Assembly: GCF_002156705.1 (NCBI RefSeq)
Contig: NZ_CP019893.1
Location: 1,488,001-1,552,000 of the forward strand
Source of the DNA: Natrarchaeobaculum aegyptiacum
Lineage (GTDB): Archaea > Halobacteriota > Halobacteria > Halobacteriales > Natrialbaceae
Reading direction: 5' to 3'
DNA length: 64,000 bases
The position numbers were made by a program, and so were the translations under genes. Of this stretch, positions 52,774 through 61,644 are shown piece after piece; position 1 is the stretch's first letter, and every line of letters starts with the position of its first letter. The notes beneath the pieces were generated by a model. It ran no database searches, was not told the origin of the DNA, and saw nothing but the letters and a program-made list of their open reading frames with translations.

Positions 52774-52939
52774 CGTTCTCGTTCCCACTTGGGTGGGAGC
52801 GGTCAAAACGGTTGCCCCGGTCGGGGAGCGTGCAGTGTCCAGATTCGGCGGGCGTGGTTGGCGATCAGGTTTTGTCCCACCGGGGTCGGCAGCATCCGTG
52901 CTCGTCAGTACCACCAGGGAGACCCATCGCGACTCAGCC

Positions 52940-53464
52940 TCACGCAGAGCAGGCGTCCCGTTTGGTCACCAAGTCGTATTCGTTCAGTGCTGCTCGAACC
53001 ACCGAGAGCCGATTCTCGAGGTGTTCCCACTCGCTTGCGACGTCTCGTCGCTGGTCGATCTCGGCTTCGTCCTCGAGTTCCGCGATACTCGCTCGCAGTT
53101 CGCCCGGCGTTTCGACGTCGTACGTTTCCTTCCAGTCTCCGATCTGGATTCGAATCGATTTGAGTGCGGCGGTGAGTTCCTCGCGGTCGTGTTCCCGCTG
53201 GAGGGAGGCAACCTCCCGATACGTCGCCATCAGTTGATCGATGCAGTAGTGAGTCTGGTCGCCTCGCTCTACGGTTCGGAGGACGGAATCCTCGACGAGC
53301 TGGTCGAGGTACTTCCGCGCGGTCTTCACGGAGACTCCCGTCTCGTCGGCGACCCAGGAGGCGGTTCGGGGCTCCCGAAGGGTGCGTGCTGCGGCCCGGA
53401 CGCGCTCTCCTCGAGTCCTCGAGGGGCGCTCGCGACGACCGTTTTCTCGGGCATCGTCGGTCAT
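52940..53464 (-). CDS. Winged-helix regulator with coiled coil (DUF7342-like)
   Basis: 174 residues from ATG 53464, chosen because a TATA box lies about 30 bases upstream, typical of leaderless genes. A helix-turn-helix segment TASWVADETGVSVKTARKYL is followed by RTVERGDQTHYCIDQLM, a winged helix, then a long charged coiled coil. No toxin-like motif. It resembles haloarchaeal HTH proteins near accessory islands. Confidence 0.78.
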   Translation of the reverse strand: MTDDARENGRRERPSRTRGERVRAAARTLREPRTASWVADETGVSVKTARKYLDQLVEDSVLRTVERGDQTHYCIDQLMATYREVASLQREHDREELTAALKSIRIQIGDWKETYDVETPGELRASIAELEDEAEIDQRRDVASEWEHLENRLSVVRAALNEYDLVTKRDACSA

Positions 53465-53823
53465 ACCGTCTCCTACGGGGGTGGCGAACATATATTCACT
53501 GGGTTGGATATTTCTTCGAGAGATGGTGTGGGGCGTTCCGAGGGCGTCCGGTGTCCAGGGTGACCGTTCGTGAGACTCGAGTGAGCGGGTGCCCGAATCA
53601 CCAGCGCTCGAGTCCGGTCTGTACTGGCCTGACTCGAGGTCGGGCGTCGGCGACGGGCGACGAGGGATGCGGTGAGTCGGTGGGACTCGAGCGCGCTCGA
53701 GTGACGGAGACGGGTGTGGCACTGAGCGAGTGAGTGCTGTCGCTCATCGGGTCGTGACGCGCGAAGAAAATTCGGTGTGTCGCAGGTCGCAAGGGCCGGC
53801 GTGAGCCGGTGGTTGATTACCGC
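53465..53823. other. Intergenic stretch between HTH gene and S-layer gene
   Basis: No gene. Its right end (about 53790-53823) closely matches 57230-57262 behind the second S-layer gene, for example CCGGCGTGAGCCGGT, a short hairpin just past both stop codons, so it is probably their terminator. Confidence 0.5.
53489..53498 (-). promoter_or_regulatory. TATA box of the winged-helix gene
   Basis: TGAATATATG on the minus strand, about 30 bases before the chosen start at 53464. Confidence 0.6.
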
Positions 53824-56754
53824 TTAGTTCTGGCGGCGGAGTGCCAGCATCGCGGCGGCGAGCAGTGCGACGACAGCGATGGCGAGGCCGAAGCCTGGGA
53901 CACCGTCGTCCTCGGGCTCGACGTCGTCAGCCGTGTCGTCGGCTGGTGCTGGGTCGTCGTCTTCGTGGTCGTCGACGTGGTCGTCGGCGTCGTCAGCGTG
54001 GTCGTCTTCGTGGTCGTCGGCGTGGTCGTCTTCGTGGTCGTCGACGTGGTCGTCAGCGTCTTCGACTTCCTCGACGAAGATCCCGTCAGCGTCGTCGACG
54101 GAGCTGCCACCGACGCGGAAGTCGAGTTCGGCCTCGTCGTCGACGTTGCGGTCACCGAACTCGAACTCTTCGGACGCGAACGTGCCGTCAGCGTCGATCG
54201 ACACGTCCTCAGTCGAAAGGAAGCTCGGCGTGTCACCGGCGTTGGTGATACGGAGACTGGCATCGGAACCAGGTGCGACGTTCGTCTCACCCGTCACGAC
54301 GGCCTCGTCGCTGGCCTCGAGCTGGACGTTGTCGTCAGCGTCGACGTTGTCGAAGTTGACTGCACGGTCGACCATCGTGAACTCGGTGCTCACGGACTCG
54401 TCAGAGTCGGGGCTGAAGTACGGGTAGGCTGCATCGCCGGATGGGTCTTCACCGGCGTCACCCAGCCACGGGTACTCGGCGAGACCATCGTGGCCGAAGT
54501 AGAACCGTTCGTCGCTGTCGGTTTCGTACTCGATAGTTGCCTCGAACGTGTCACCGTCTTCGACGTCGCGGTCGAACGCATCGGACGAACTCGTGTCAAC
54601 TACAATTAACATCTGACCGTTTGTCGGGTCAGCCCAGATCAGAATGTCATCGTCGCTGGCTTCACCGAAGTCGACGTAGTTCGGGTCCTGGTTACCGACG
54701 CGATCGTCGCCTTCGATCTCGATGGTGATACCCTCACCGTCGATGTTGTTGATGGTATCGATCGTCTGTGGGTGGAAGCCGTCCTCAGTCAGTGGGTCGT
54801 AATCGTCCTCACCGGAGTGGGCGACCATCAGACCGTAGATGCCCGAGAGTTCGGCCTGAACGATGAGTCGGTCATCCTCGGGGATGTCCGTGCGAGGCGT
54901 CATCGTCGCATCGTCGTCGTCCTCACCGAACAGTTCCGAGATGTCGTGCTCGTCGGCGCTGTTCTCAGGTGCGATGAACGTGTTGATCTCGCCGATTTCG
55001 GGCGTGACCAGGTCGACCGTCGCCATGTCGAGTTCGTCGTCGACCTCGAGATCGCCGCCGTCGTCGACGGCAAACACGCCGTTTCCGCTAGCTACGACCG
55101 GGTAGTCGGTCGGCTGGAGCGGTCGGACCAACTGATTGTACGCACCCTCATCAGTGATGTCGAGTTCGGAAAGGAAGCTGTTGAAGCCGACTTGGTCTTC
55201 CTCATCCATGTCTTCGTCGTTGTAGAACTCGACGTCATCGAAGGGTTCTGGAAGGTCCTCAGCAACGTGGTACTGACCGATGAGTGCATCTCTCTCCGCA
55301 TCGGTTTCCTGATCATACAGACCAATTCCATCGACCAAGCTCTCAACTTCGTCGTCACCGGAAACGACAGCCATCGGGTGGCCAGTTCCCATTAGACGCG
55401 TGTTGAGCGTCAGGTCGACTTCACCGTTGCCGGTGTCGTCCTCGACGTAGACGATGTCGACGTAGCCGACGTCCTCGTCACCGAAGACGAGGTAGGCGTC
55501 GTCGGTGTCCTCGAGGTCGATCGTCATGGAGACCGTATCACCGGCGGTCTGCGTGTAGACGCCCTGGCTGAACGAGCCATCAGCGTCGTGTTCGGTCACG
55601 TCGATCGAGGCAGTGGCCTCGGCTTCCGTGTCGTCGACTTCGAAGTCGAAGTCGTACTCACCAGTGTCGATGTCGGTGAAGTTCAGGTCGTAATCATCGT
55701 CGCTGGGAATCCAGATGGTGATGCGGTCTTCGTCGTCGTCAACACCGTCCCAGTCGTTGTCAGTGGCGAGGTCGAAGCTGTCGTCCTCGTCAGTAGTGAA
55801 TATATCCTGAAGGTCCTCGACGTCGAGGTCACCGTCGGCGCTGACGTTCAGCGCGTAGCTGCCGCGGTTGGAGTCGACTTCCATCTCGGTGAGTGCGTCA
55901 GCACCGGCGTCCGTGACGGAGTCATCGTCGAACTCGACATCGAGGTTCTGGACACTCACTTCGAAAGTGTCGGCGCTGGCGATGTCGTTGTTCTGTGCTG
56001 GGAAGGACTGGTCACCGGTGATGAAGTAGTTCTCGTTCTCGAGACTGTCAGTCTCGATCACGACCACTGCCCAGTCAGAGACGTCGCCTTCGACATTGGC
56101 GTCGTCAGCGACGACATCCTCGACGTCAGCGTCTGCAGCCGTCGTGATTGTCTCTTCGGACTCGAAGGTACTCTCTCCGTCACCATCGCCGAAACTGTCG
56201 ACGACGCGGAGCTCAACTTCGTCCTCACCATCACCGTCATTGTAGTAATTGTCAAGGTCTTCGCCGTAGGCGACGACGTCCTGACCCTGCCAGGCGACGC
56301 TACCATCGTAGGCGTACTCGACACCGCCGGGGGAGGCAACTGGTGGCTGCTCGTTGACAGTCACGTCAGCAGTGGCCTGATCCTCGTCACTGCGAACAGT
56401 GACCGTAGTGTCTTCACCGACATCGTCACCATCGGTTTCGTACTCGAGGGTAATCGATTCGGTAACAGCACCCTCAATGGTTACCTCTTCTTCAGCGACT
56501 GCTTCGTCCTCGCCGAAGTCGAGATAGATCGTTTCTGTGTTGTCACCATCGTCGGGGTCCGTCACCTCAACGTAAACCTCGAGGGTCTCACCCTCCGTTA
56601 CTTCTGAGTTAGTCCCTGTAATCTCCACGTCGAAAGGACCTTCTGCTGCCGCCGAACCCGCGAACGCTGCGGACATGGCGACGACAGAGAGAACCATAAT
56701 CGCGGCGAGGAACACCGCCCGTCCCTTTTCACGATATGATGTGTTGTCGTTCAT
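53824..56754 (-). CDS. S-layer glycoprotein with PGF-CTERM
   Basis: 976 residues. Signal peptide GRAVFLAAIMVLSVVAMSAA, cleavage about residue 37; beta-rich exported body with many acid repeats; a Asp/His/Glu-rich stalk (DDHVDDHEDDHADDHEDD); and the archaeosortase signal VPGFGLAIAVVALLAAAML with a basic tail. Builds the surface lattice; the C-terminal helix is expected to be removed and the protein lipid-anchored. The usual Thr-rich stalk is replaced here by a Asp/His stalk. Long AT-rich promoter region upstream. Confidence 0.93.
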   Translation of the reverse strand: MNDNTSYREKGRAVFLAAIMVLSVVAMSAAFAGSAAAEGPFDVEITGTNSEVTEGETLEVYVEVTDPDDGDNTETIYLDFGEDEAVAEEEVTIEGAVTESITLEYETDGDDVGEDTTVTVRSDEDQATADVTVNEQPPVASPGGVEYAYDGSVAWQGQDVVAYGEDLDNYYNDGDGEDEVELRVVDSFGDGDGESTFESEETITTAADADVEDVVADDANVEGDVSDWAVVVIETDSLENENYFITGDQSFPAQNNDIASADTFEVSVQNLDVEFDDDSVTDAGADALTEMEVDSNRGSYALNVSADGDLDVEDLQDIFTTDEDDSFDLATDNDWDGVDDDEDRITIWIPSDDDYDLNFTDIDTGEYDFDFEVDDTEAEATASIDVTEHDADGSFSQGVYTQTAGDTVSMTIDLEDTDDAYLVFGDEDVGYVDIVYVEDDTGNGEVDLTLNTRLMGTGHPMAVVSGDDEVESLVDGIGLYDQETDAERDALIGQYHVAEDLPEPFDDVEFYNDEDMDEEDQVGFNSFLSELDITDEGAYNQLVRPLQPTDYPVVASGNGVFAVDDGGDLEVDDELDMATVDLVTPEIGEINTFIAPENSADEHDISELFGEDDDDATMTPRTDIPEDDRLIVQAELSGIYGLMVAHSGEDDYDPLTEDGFHPQTIDTINNIDGEGITIEIEGDDRVGNQDPNYVDFGEASDDDILIWADPTNGQMLIVVDTSSSDAFDRDVEDGDTFEATIEYETDSDERFYFGHDGLAEYPWLGDAGEDPSGDAAYPYFSPDSDESVSTEFTMVDRAVNFDNVDADDNVQLEASDEAVVTGETNVAPGSDASLRITNAGDTPSFLSTEDVSIDADGTFASEEFEFGDRNVDDEAELDFRVGGSSVDDADGIFVEEVEDADDHVDDHEDDHADDHEDDHADDADDHVDDHEDDDPAPADDTADDVEPEDDGVPGFGLAIAVVALLAAAMLALRRQN

Positions 56755-57262
56755 TGATTGTGTATTGTTGTATTTCGTGTTTGTGATTGGTTAGCGTGCG
56801 ATTCTCCGCGGAGGCGACCGTCGGCACCCGCCCTACGTTACAGCACCGTCCGACCCGGCCACCCAGGTAGGGGTACCCGGAGAATTAATCAGAGTATATT
56901 AAAAGTCTTGTGGGAACAATTTTCCTATTTACGCGATTGTGACTGATCCATTACAGTCAAAACAGTCCTAACTAGTCTCGAGTCTCGAGTTAGTTCTGGT
57001 AGTCAAACCCAGCAGCTGTGGCCGCTTTTAGCGGCGTGTAGCAGGTCGATTACGAGTGTTAAGTATTGGCAAGATCACCGCTCGACGAATAGAATCGAGC
57101 TCGGCGGAGTGCCGTCGCTCGAAAACGTGTACAGCCAGAGAAGTCCACGTCGCGTATTCCGCGTACGAAACAGAGCGTTACCACTGACTGCAGAAGTGTA
57201 GTGGACGCGAAGAAAAATCGGTGTGGCGCAAAAGCCGGCGTGAGCCGGTAGTCAGTTACCGC
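56755..57262. other. Intergenic stretch with S-layer promoter and leader
   Basis: Contains the TATA of the S-layer gene, a leader of roughly 115 bases, and on its left side the end of the second S-layer gene. No gene seen. Confidence 0.5.
56895..56905 (-). promoter_or_regulatory. TATA box of the S-layer gene
   Basis: CTTTTAATATA on the minus strand within a strongly AT-rich island; predicts a start about 25-30 bases downstream and hence a leader near 115 bases, as known for haloarchaeal S-layer genes. Confidence 0.6.
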
Positions 57263-58444
57263 TTAGTTCTGGCGGCGGAGTGCCAGCATCGCGGCGGCGA
57301 GCAGTGCGACGACAGCGATGGCGAGGCCGAAGCCGGGGACACCGTCGTCCTCGGGCTCGACGTCGTCAGCCGTGTCGTCGGCTGGTGCTGGCTCGTCGTC
57401 AACGCCGTCGTCAGCTGGCTCGTCAGCTGGCTCGTCGGCGTGGTCGTCTTCGTGGTCGTCGGCGTCGTCAGCTGGCTCGTCGTCAGCGTCTTCGACTTCT
57501 TCGACGAAGATCCCGTCAGCGTCAGTGACGGAGCTGCCACCGACGCGGAAGTTAATCTCGGCCTCGTCGTCAACGGCGCGGTCGCCGAAGTCGAAGGCCT
57601 CGGTCTCGAAGGTTCCGTCGGAGTCGATCTCAGCGTCCTGCGTCGAGAGGAAGCTTGGCGTGTCGCCAGCGTTGCGCACGCGGACGTCACCTTCGCTGCC
57701 CGGTGCGACGTTGGTCTCACCGGTCAGGACGACGTCCTCACCAGCCTCGATCTGGACGTTGTCGTCAGCGTCGAGGTTGTGGAATTCAGCAGCGGGTTCG
57801 ACGATCGTGAACTCGGTGCTCACGGACTGGTCAGAGTCGGTGCCGAGGTACGGGAAGGCTGCGTCAGCGTTGGCGCCGCTGGAGTCACCAGCACCGCCGT
57901 CGAACGGTCCGTCACCGAACTCGTAGCGGTCGTCGTCGTCGGTCTCGAACTCGAATTCAACGTCGAAGTCCTGACCGTCCTCGAGGTCGCCATCGAAGGC
58001 GTCACCGGAGGACGTGTCGACGACAACGTAGAAGACGCCTTCGTCGTTGTCGATCAGGACGAAGATGTCGCCTTCGTCCTCAGTCTCGAGTTCCAGTGCG
58101 GTGGGCTCCTGGTTGCCGATGCCGTCGTCGGCTTCGACTTCGAAGTTGACACCCTCACCGGAGTTCTCTACGAGGTGGTACAGCGCGGAGGCTTCAGTAC
58201 CGTCCTCGACGATGTCGAAATCGTTGCTGGAGTTGTCAGCCAGGAAGCCGAAGATACCGCTCGCTTCGACTTCGATGATCAGACGGTCGTCTTCAGCAAC
58301 GTCGGTTCGCTCCGTGATCACGTCGCGGAGTTCGTCGAGTTCGTCGTCTTCGTTGGCACTGTCTTCAGGTGCGACGTGCGTGGTGATTTGTACGAACTCC
58401 GTGCGGTCGGGATCGTCACCCTTGGGGTGGACGTTTGCCGATAG
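57263..58444 (-). pseudogene. 5'-truncated second S-layer glycoprotein gene
   Basis: The frame is open from a TGA at 58445-58447 to the stop at 57263 but has no signal peptide and no clear start; a late ATG/GTG in RDVITERTDV would give 352 residues. The sequence aligns with the C-terminal 40 percent of the full S-layer protein (EDSAN..., VAPGSEGDVRVRNAGDTPSF, GGSSVTDADGIFVEEVEDAD) and ends in the same PGF-CTERM region, VPGFGLAIAVVALLAAAML. The last 140 bases and flank are nearly identical to the other gene. Likely a silent donor copy. Confidence 0.85.
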
Positions 58445-58709
58445 TCACCGTGTGTCGACCCCGACGAGATCGTCGGAAGCGTCCGGCCCGACGCCGAGAA
58501 CCTCGTGTGGCGTCTCGGCAAGCTTCCCGTCGCTCGCCGTCTCGAGGCCCACGCCCGCCGAGATCGGTAGCGCCGCTCGAGGCCTCGTAACGTACCACTA
58601 CACATGCGGACGCCCGTGACGCGCGACGAGCCGAGTCGGACTCGAGTCACCCACCGACGACCCCCTCGAGTGGTTCGACCCAACGCCCGCCGACCCCACG
58701 AGGGCCACG
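58445..58709. other. Boundary DNA beyond the truncated S-layer gene
   Basis: Contains a plus-strand orphan C-terminal fragment (58454-58570: VDPDEIVGSVRPDAENLVWR then LGKLPVARRLEAHARRDR and stop) with no start; not recognised. It marks a rearrangement breakpoint. Confidence 0.4.
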
Positions 58710-58886
58710 ATGACCACCCACTGCTTCTGGGCCGACGAGGCGGATCTCCCCGACGACACCTCCCTCCCCACCTGCCCCAGCTGTGGCACCCCGATCACCC
58801 ACGTCACCAGCACCGGCCCCGGCACGCACGTCGCCACCCCCTGTGGCTGTCCCGTCTCCCCGGACGTCCTCGAGCAGGACGAGTAG
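58710..58886 (+). CDS. 58-residue zinc-knuckle protein, copy 1 (intact)
   Basis: MTTHCFWADEADLPDDTSLP, TCPSCGTPITHVTSTGPGTH, VATPCGCPVSPDVLEQDE. CPSC and CGC pairs make a zinc ribbon with C5 as a possible extra ligand. Function unknown; the high copy number and tight link to TA modules suggest either a selfish cassette marker or a role in recombination. Not a known family. Confidence 0.75.
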   Translation: MTTHCFWADEADLPDDTSLPTCPSCGTPITHVTSTGPGTHVATPCGCPVSPDVLEQDE

Positions 58887-58996
58887 GCCGGGTGCTCGAG
58901 GTGACTCGAGGACTGGGGAGCGCTCGAGTGGGTGAAACGAAGCTCACTCCACGAACTGACGGGGCCACTCGTAGCGTCGAGGCTATCTCAAGATGG

Positions 58997-59419
58997 TCAT
59001 TCCGAGCACTGCCCGTCGACGATGTCGAGAAATGTGGCGGGGTTGACAATCTCGATTCCGTCGTACGAACCAAGATCCAGCAAATGCGAATCACCGGAAA
59101 CGACGTAGTCAACATCGGCGGCGACCGCACACTCGACGAACTTGTTATCGTCAGCGTCCACCACGACGTCGAGGTCCGTTTCGGGCGTGACGAAGTCGGC
59201 GTGATCAGCGTACAGAAAGAGGACTTTGGATTTGTCATCGGCCGAGAAGTCGAATTTCGGATAGTTGAGGACCCGGTGGAGTTCGTTCAGCATCGCCTGT
59301 GACGCAGCGAGCGAAACTTCGCCAGTCAGCACCAACTCGACACACTCTTCTGGAGTGCCACCCCATCCGTACGCTGAGATGACGACGTTCGTGTCGAAAA
59401 CAGCAGTTATCTCGCCCAT
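58997..59419 (-). CDS. PIN-domain toxin (COG1569-like)
   Basis: 140 residues. MGEITAVFDTNVVISAYGWG with D9, FVECAVAADVDYVVSGDSHL with acidic residues and E/D in between, giving the PIN quartet. Overlaps its antitoxin gene by 13 bases. It follows repeat copy 1. Confidence 0.9.
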   Translation of the reverse strand: MGEITAVFDTNVVISAYGWGGTPEECVELVLTGEVSLAASQAMLNELHRVLNYPKFDFSADDKSKVLFLYADHADFVTPETDLDVVVDADDNKFVECAVAADVDYVVSGDSHLLDLGSYDGIEIVNPATFLDIVDGQCSE

Positions 59420-59670
59420 TCGATCGCTCGTTCCACTTCGTCCTGCTCGATTCCCTTCTCTTCGAACCGACGCTGGGTTCGCTCACGAACCTCACGAGAG
59501 ACGCCAACTGGGTCGTCTTCGATAGTGGCCTGGAATTCCAGAAGCCGGCCCACGAGATCGTTCAGCGCACTCACGCGAGTCGATCCCTCGCCAACGACGC
59601 CAGTCTCACTATCCACCGCCTCGAACTGGCCGTCGATCTGTGAGACTTCGACAGTCGAGGTCGTGCTCAT
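59407..59670 (-). CDS. HicB-like antitoxin of the PIN module
   Basis: 87 residues, MSTTSTVEVSQIDGQFEAVD with SETGVVGEGSTRVSALNDLV as a HicB/UPF0150-like core, followed by an extended helical tail ERTQRRFEEKGIEQDEVERA that may bind the toxin. Start ATG 59670. A near-identical copy, truncated, is at 62376-62579. Confidence 0.78.
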   Translation of the reverse strand: MSTTSTVEVSQIDGQFEAVDSETGVVGEGSTRVSALNDLVGRLLEFQATIEDDPVGVSREVRERTQRRFEEKGIEQDEVERAIEWAR

Positions 59671-59761
59671 TAGTATCGTTTACTGCCTACTCCGTGGTAA
59701 AAGCTTCTGCGCCGCCGTTCATTGTCGTGTGCGCGCCCGCTCGAGGGCAAGGTGCCCGTCG

Positions 59762-59938
59762 ATGACCGACTTCGACTGCTTCTGGGCCGACGAAGCGGAC
59801 ATCCCCGACGACGTGGACCTCCCCATCTGCGGTGGCTGTGGCACCCCGATCACCCACGTCACCAGCACCGGCCCCGGCACGCACGTCGCCACCCCCTGTG
59901 GCTGTCCCGTCTCCCCGGACGTGCTCGAGTGCGAGTAG
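59762..59938 (+). CDS. 58-residue zinc-knuckle protein, copy 2 (intact)
   Basis: MTDFDCFWADEADIPDDVDL, PICGGCGTPITHVTSTGPGT, HVATPCGCPVSPDVLECE. Same cysteine layout as copy 1. Preceded by the HicB-like antitoxin and followed by the DUF433/DUF5615 module. Confidence 0.75.
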   Translation: MTDFDCFWADEADIPDDVDLPICGGCGTPITHVTSTGPGTHVATPCGCPVSPDVLECE

Positions 59939-60037
59939 GCCGGATGCTCGGGCTGACTCGAGGACTGCAGGGCCGCTCGAGCGCCGGCGAACTACGTGAC
60001 CGGGAATTTGATTACGACCGCACACGAACGAATCGAT

Positions 60038-60262
60038 ATGACCATCGTCCACGACCCAGCCCACAGTGATGGTTCTCCGACGGTGGATGGGACCGGCATC
60101 CGGGTGAAAGATATCGCGGTCGCGTACGAACGGAGTGGGTACGACCCTGACGAAATTACACAACTGTACCCCGACCTCTCGTTGAGCGACGTCCACCGAG
60201 CGCTGGCGTACTACTACGACCATATCGACGACTTCCGGTCTGTCGCCTCGACACCGGCATGA
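60038..60262 (+). CDS. DUF433 antitoxin (VapB45-like)
   Basis: 74 residues, MTIVHDPAHSDGSPTVDGTG, IRVKDIAVAYERSGYDPDEI, TQLYPDLSLSDVHRALAYYY. Short wHTH of the DUF433 family; stop overlaps the toxin start by four bases. Confidence 0.85.
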   Translation: MTIVHDPAHSDGSPTVDGTGIRVKDIAVAYERSGYDPDEITQLYPDLSLSDVHRALAYYYDHIDDFRSVASTPA

Positions 60263-60582
60263 GGCCGCTATACTGCGACGAGAGTATCTGGATTCCCGTT
60301 GCAGACGGACTCCGCCGTCGTGGCTGGACCATCCACACCACCCGTGGAGAGTCGATGCTCGGTGCTCCCGACCGGGAGCAGTTAGCGTTCGCGGTCGACA
60401 ACGACTGGGTGCTGGTGACCTTCGACGACGACTTTCTTTCACTCGTCGAGAGCGAACAGCTCGAGCACAGCGGTATCATCTACGTCAGACAGGCCGGGCG
60501 AGATATCGGTGACGTCGTCAAAGCCGTCGACGCCCACCTCGAGACGCGGTCGCCCGACGATCGAGATATCGCCTACTGCTGA
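60259..60582 (+). CDS. DUF5615 PIN-like toxin (VapC45-like)
   Basis: 107 residues, MRPLYCDESIWIPVADGLRR with D7, VDNDWVLVTFDDDFLSLVES with the acidic pair, GIIYVRQ and a charged tail. PIN-like Mut7-C-type core. Coupled to the DUF433 gene. Confidence 0.85.
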   Translation: MRPLYCDESIWIPVADGLRRRGWTIHTTRGESMLGAPDREQLAFAVDNDWVLVTFDDDFLSLVESEQLEHSGIIYVRQAGRDIGDVVKAVDAHLETRSPDDRDIAYC

Positions 60583-60599
60583 TTCTCCAGCGGACAGAC

Positions 60600-60659
60600 G
60601 AGCACGTCGCCACCCCCTGTGGCTGTCCCGTCTCCCCGGACGTCCTCGAGGGCGACTAG
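60600..60659 (+). pseudogene. Zinc-knuckle copy 3, 3' fragment
   Basis: Only the last 19 codons remain: EHVATPCGCPVSPDVLEGD, stop. No start. The noncoding tail after the stop is fully conserved with the other copies. Confidence 0.8.
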
Positions 60660-60783
60660 GCCGGGTACTCGGGCTGGCTCGAGGACTGGGGGCCGCTCGA
60701 CGACCCCACTGCACCACTGGCTTCAGACGGCGACTGGAAGTATCTCGTCTCCGTCGACGTCGCGACTCCAGTTCGTGAGAACC

Positions 60784-60790
60784 CTTATTA
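60784..60790 (+). promoter_or_regulatory. TATA-like element of RHH/RelE module
   Basis: CTTATTA about 32 bases before the ATG at 60819. Confidence 0.4.
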
Positions 60791-60818
60791 CGACACCTGC
60801 GTAAAGCACGTGTATATC

Positions 60819-61112
60819 ATGTCCGGCACAGACACAGCCAACGGCGGGGACGAACCGGAGACGGTCCAGATCAACCTTCGGGTGAGCAAAGCGTTTCTCG
60901 AGGACATCGACCAGACCTGGAAGCGCCACGGGTTCAATTCTCGAAGTGAATTCCTCCGGTATGCAGCCCGCGACGCGATCAAGCACCCGGAGTTCTCACG
61001 GGAGGGGTGGAAACAGATCGCCGCGAGTGAACACGAGCTGCGAACAGGTGCCGAGGAACTCGTTTCGCGTGAGGACGTTCTCGAGCTGATGGCGACAGAA
61101 GATGACGAGTGA
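60819..61112 (+). CDS. Ribbon-helix-helix antitoxin
   Basis: 97 residues from ATG 60819. N-terminal RHH: ETVQINLRVSKAFLEDIDQT and FNSRSEFLRYAARDAIKHPE. C-terminal helix LVSREDVLELMATEDDE likely wraps the toxin. GTG at 60810 is an alternative start. Overlaps the RelE gene by 11 bases. Confidence 0.87.
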   Translation: MSGTDTANGGDEPETVQINLRVSKAFLEDIDQTWKRHGFNSRSEFLRYAARDAIKHPEFSREGWKQIAASEHELRTGAEELVSREDVLELMATEDDE

Positions 61113-61389
61113 CGAAGACTGGACGTGGAAGTTTACCCCTCGAGCGGCGGATCAGTTCGCGTCCCTCGATCCACACATTCAGGATCGGATCGTGTCGAAG
61201 CTCGACGACGTCGTCGACTCCGACTGGCGCAATCCAGATGATTTCCTCGAACCGCTAACCGGCGGGCCATTCGACAAACTACGCGTTGGCCAGTACAGAG
61301 TAGCCTGCGTCCCCAATCACGGAACCGCTACACTCGAAGTTCATCGGATCGAACATCGAAGTGGTGCGTATACTGCTGACGACGATTGA
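61102..61389 (+). CDS. RelE/ParE-type toxin
   Basis: 95 residues, MTSDEDWTWKFTPRAADQFA, SLDPHIQDRIVSKLDDVVDS, LRVGQYRVACV, LEVHRIEHRSGAYTADDD. Canonical RelE fold with K/R-rich active-site strands. Its last 24 codons are duplicated behind the DUF3368 gene. Confidence 0.88.
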   Translation: MTSDEDWTWKFTPRAADQFASLDPHIQDRIVSKLDDVVDSDWRNPDDFLEPLTGGPFDKLRVGQYRVACVPNHGTATLEVHRIEHRSGAYTADDD

Positions 61390-61430
61390 CGTGCCGTTCG
61401 AAACGAGCGGCGGATTCTGAACAGACCCTC

Positions 61431-61530
61431 AAGATCCCCATCTGCTCTGGCTGCGGCACCTCCCATCACTCGCGTCGCCACCCCCTGTGGCTGTCCCGTC
61501 TCCCCGGACGTCCTCGAGCAGGACGAGTAG
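61431..61530 (+). pseudogene. Zinc-knuckle copy 4, internally deleted
   Basis: KIPICSGCGT is followed by an internal deletion of about 24 bases and a frameshift, then the conserved 3' end. No start codon of the family. Homologous block with copy 6. Confidence 0.75.
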
Positions 61531-61610
61531 ACCGGATGCTCGGGCTGGCTCGAGGACCGAGCGCCGCTCGAGTATCCACGTGTGAAGTCGAGGCCCGCTC
61601 GAGCCGACTC

Positions 61611-61619
61611 TTTAAATAT
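61611..61619 (+). promoter_or_regulatory. TATA box of the second DUF433/DUF5615 module
   Basis: TTTAAATAT about 30 bases before the ATG at 61645, indicating a leaderless transcript and that the module brings its own promoter. Confidence 0.65.
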
Positions 61620-61644
61620 CGTGCCGACCAAGTACTGACACAAC

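Noticed and set aside
57221-58444. Plus-strand frame of 407 codons, valine-rich
   Set aside because: Antisense of the truncated S-layer gene; valine/serine richness mirrors Asp codons on the other strand.
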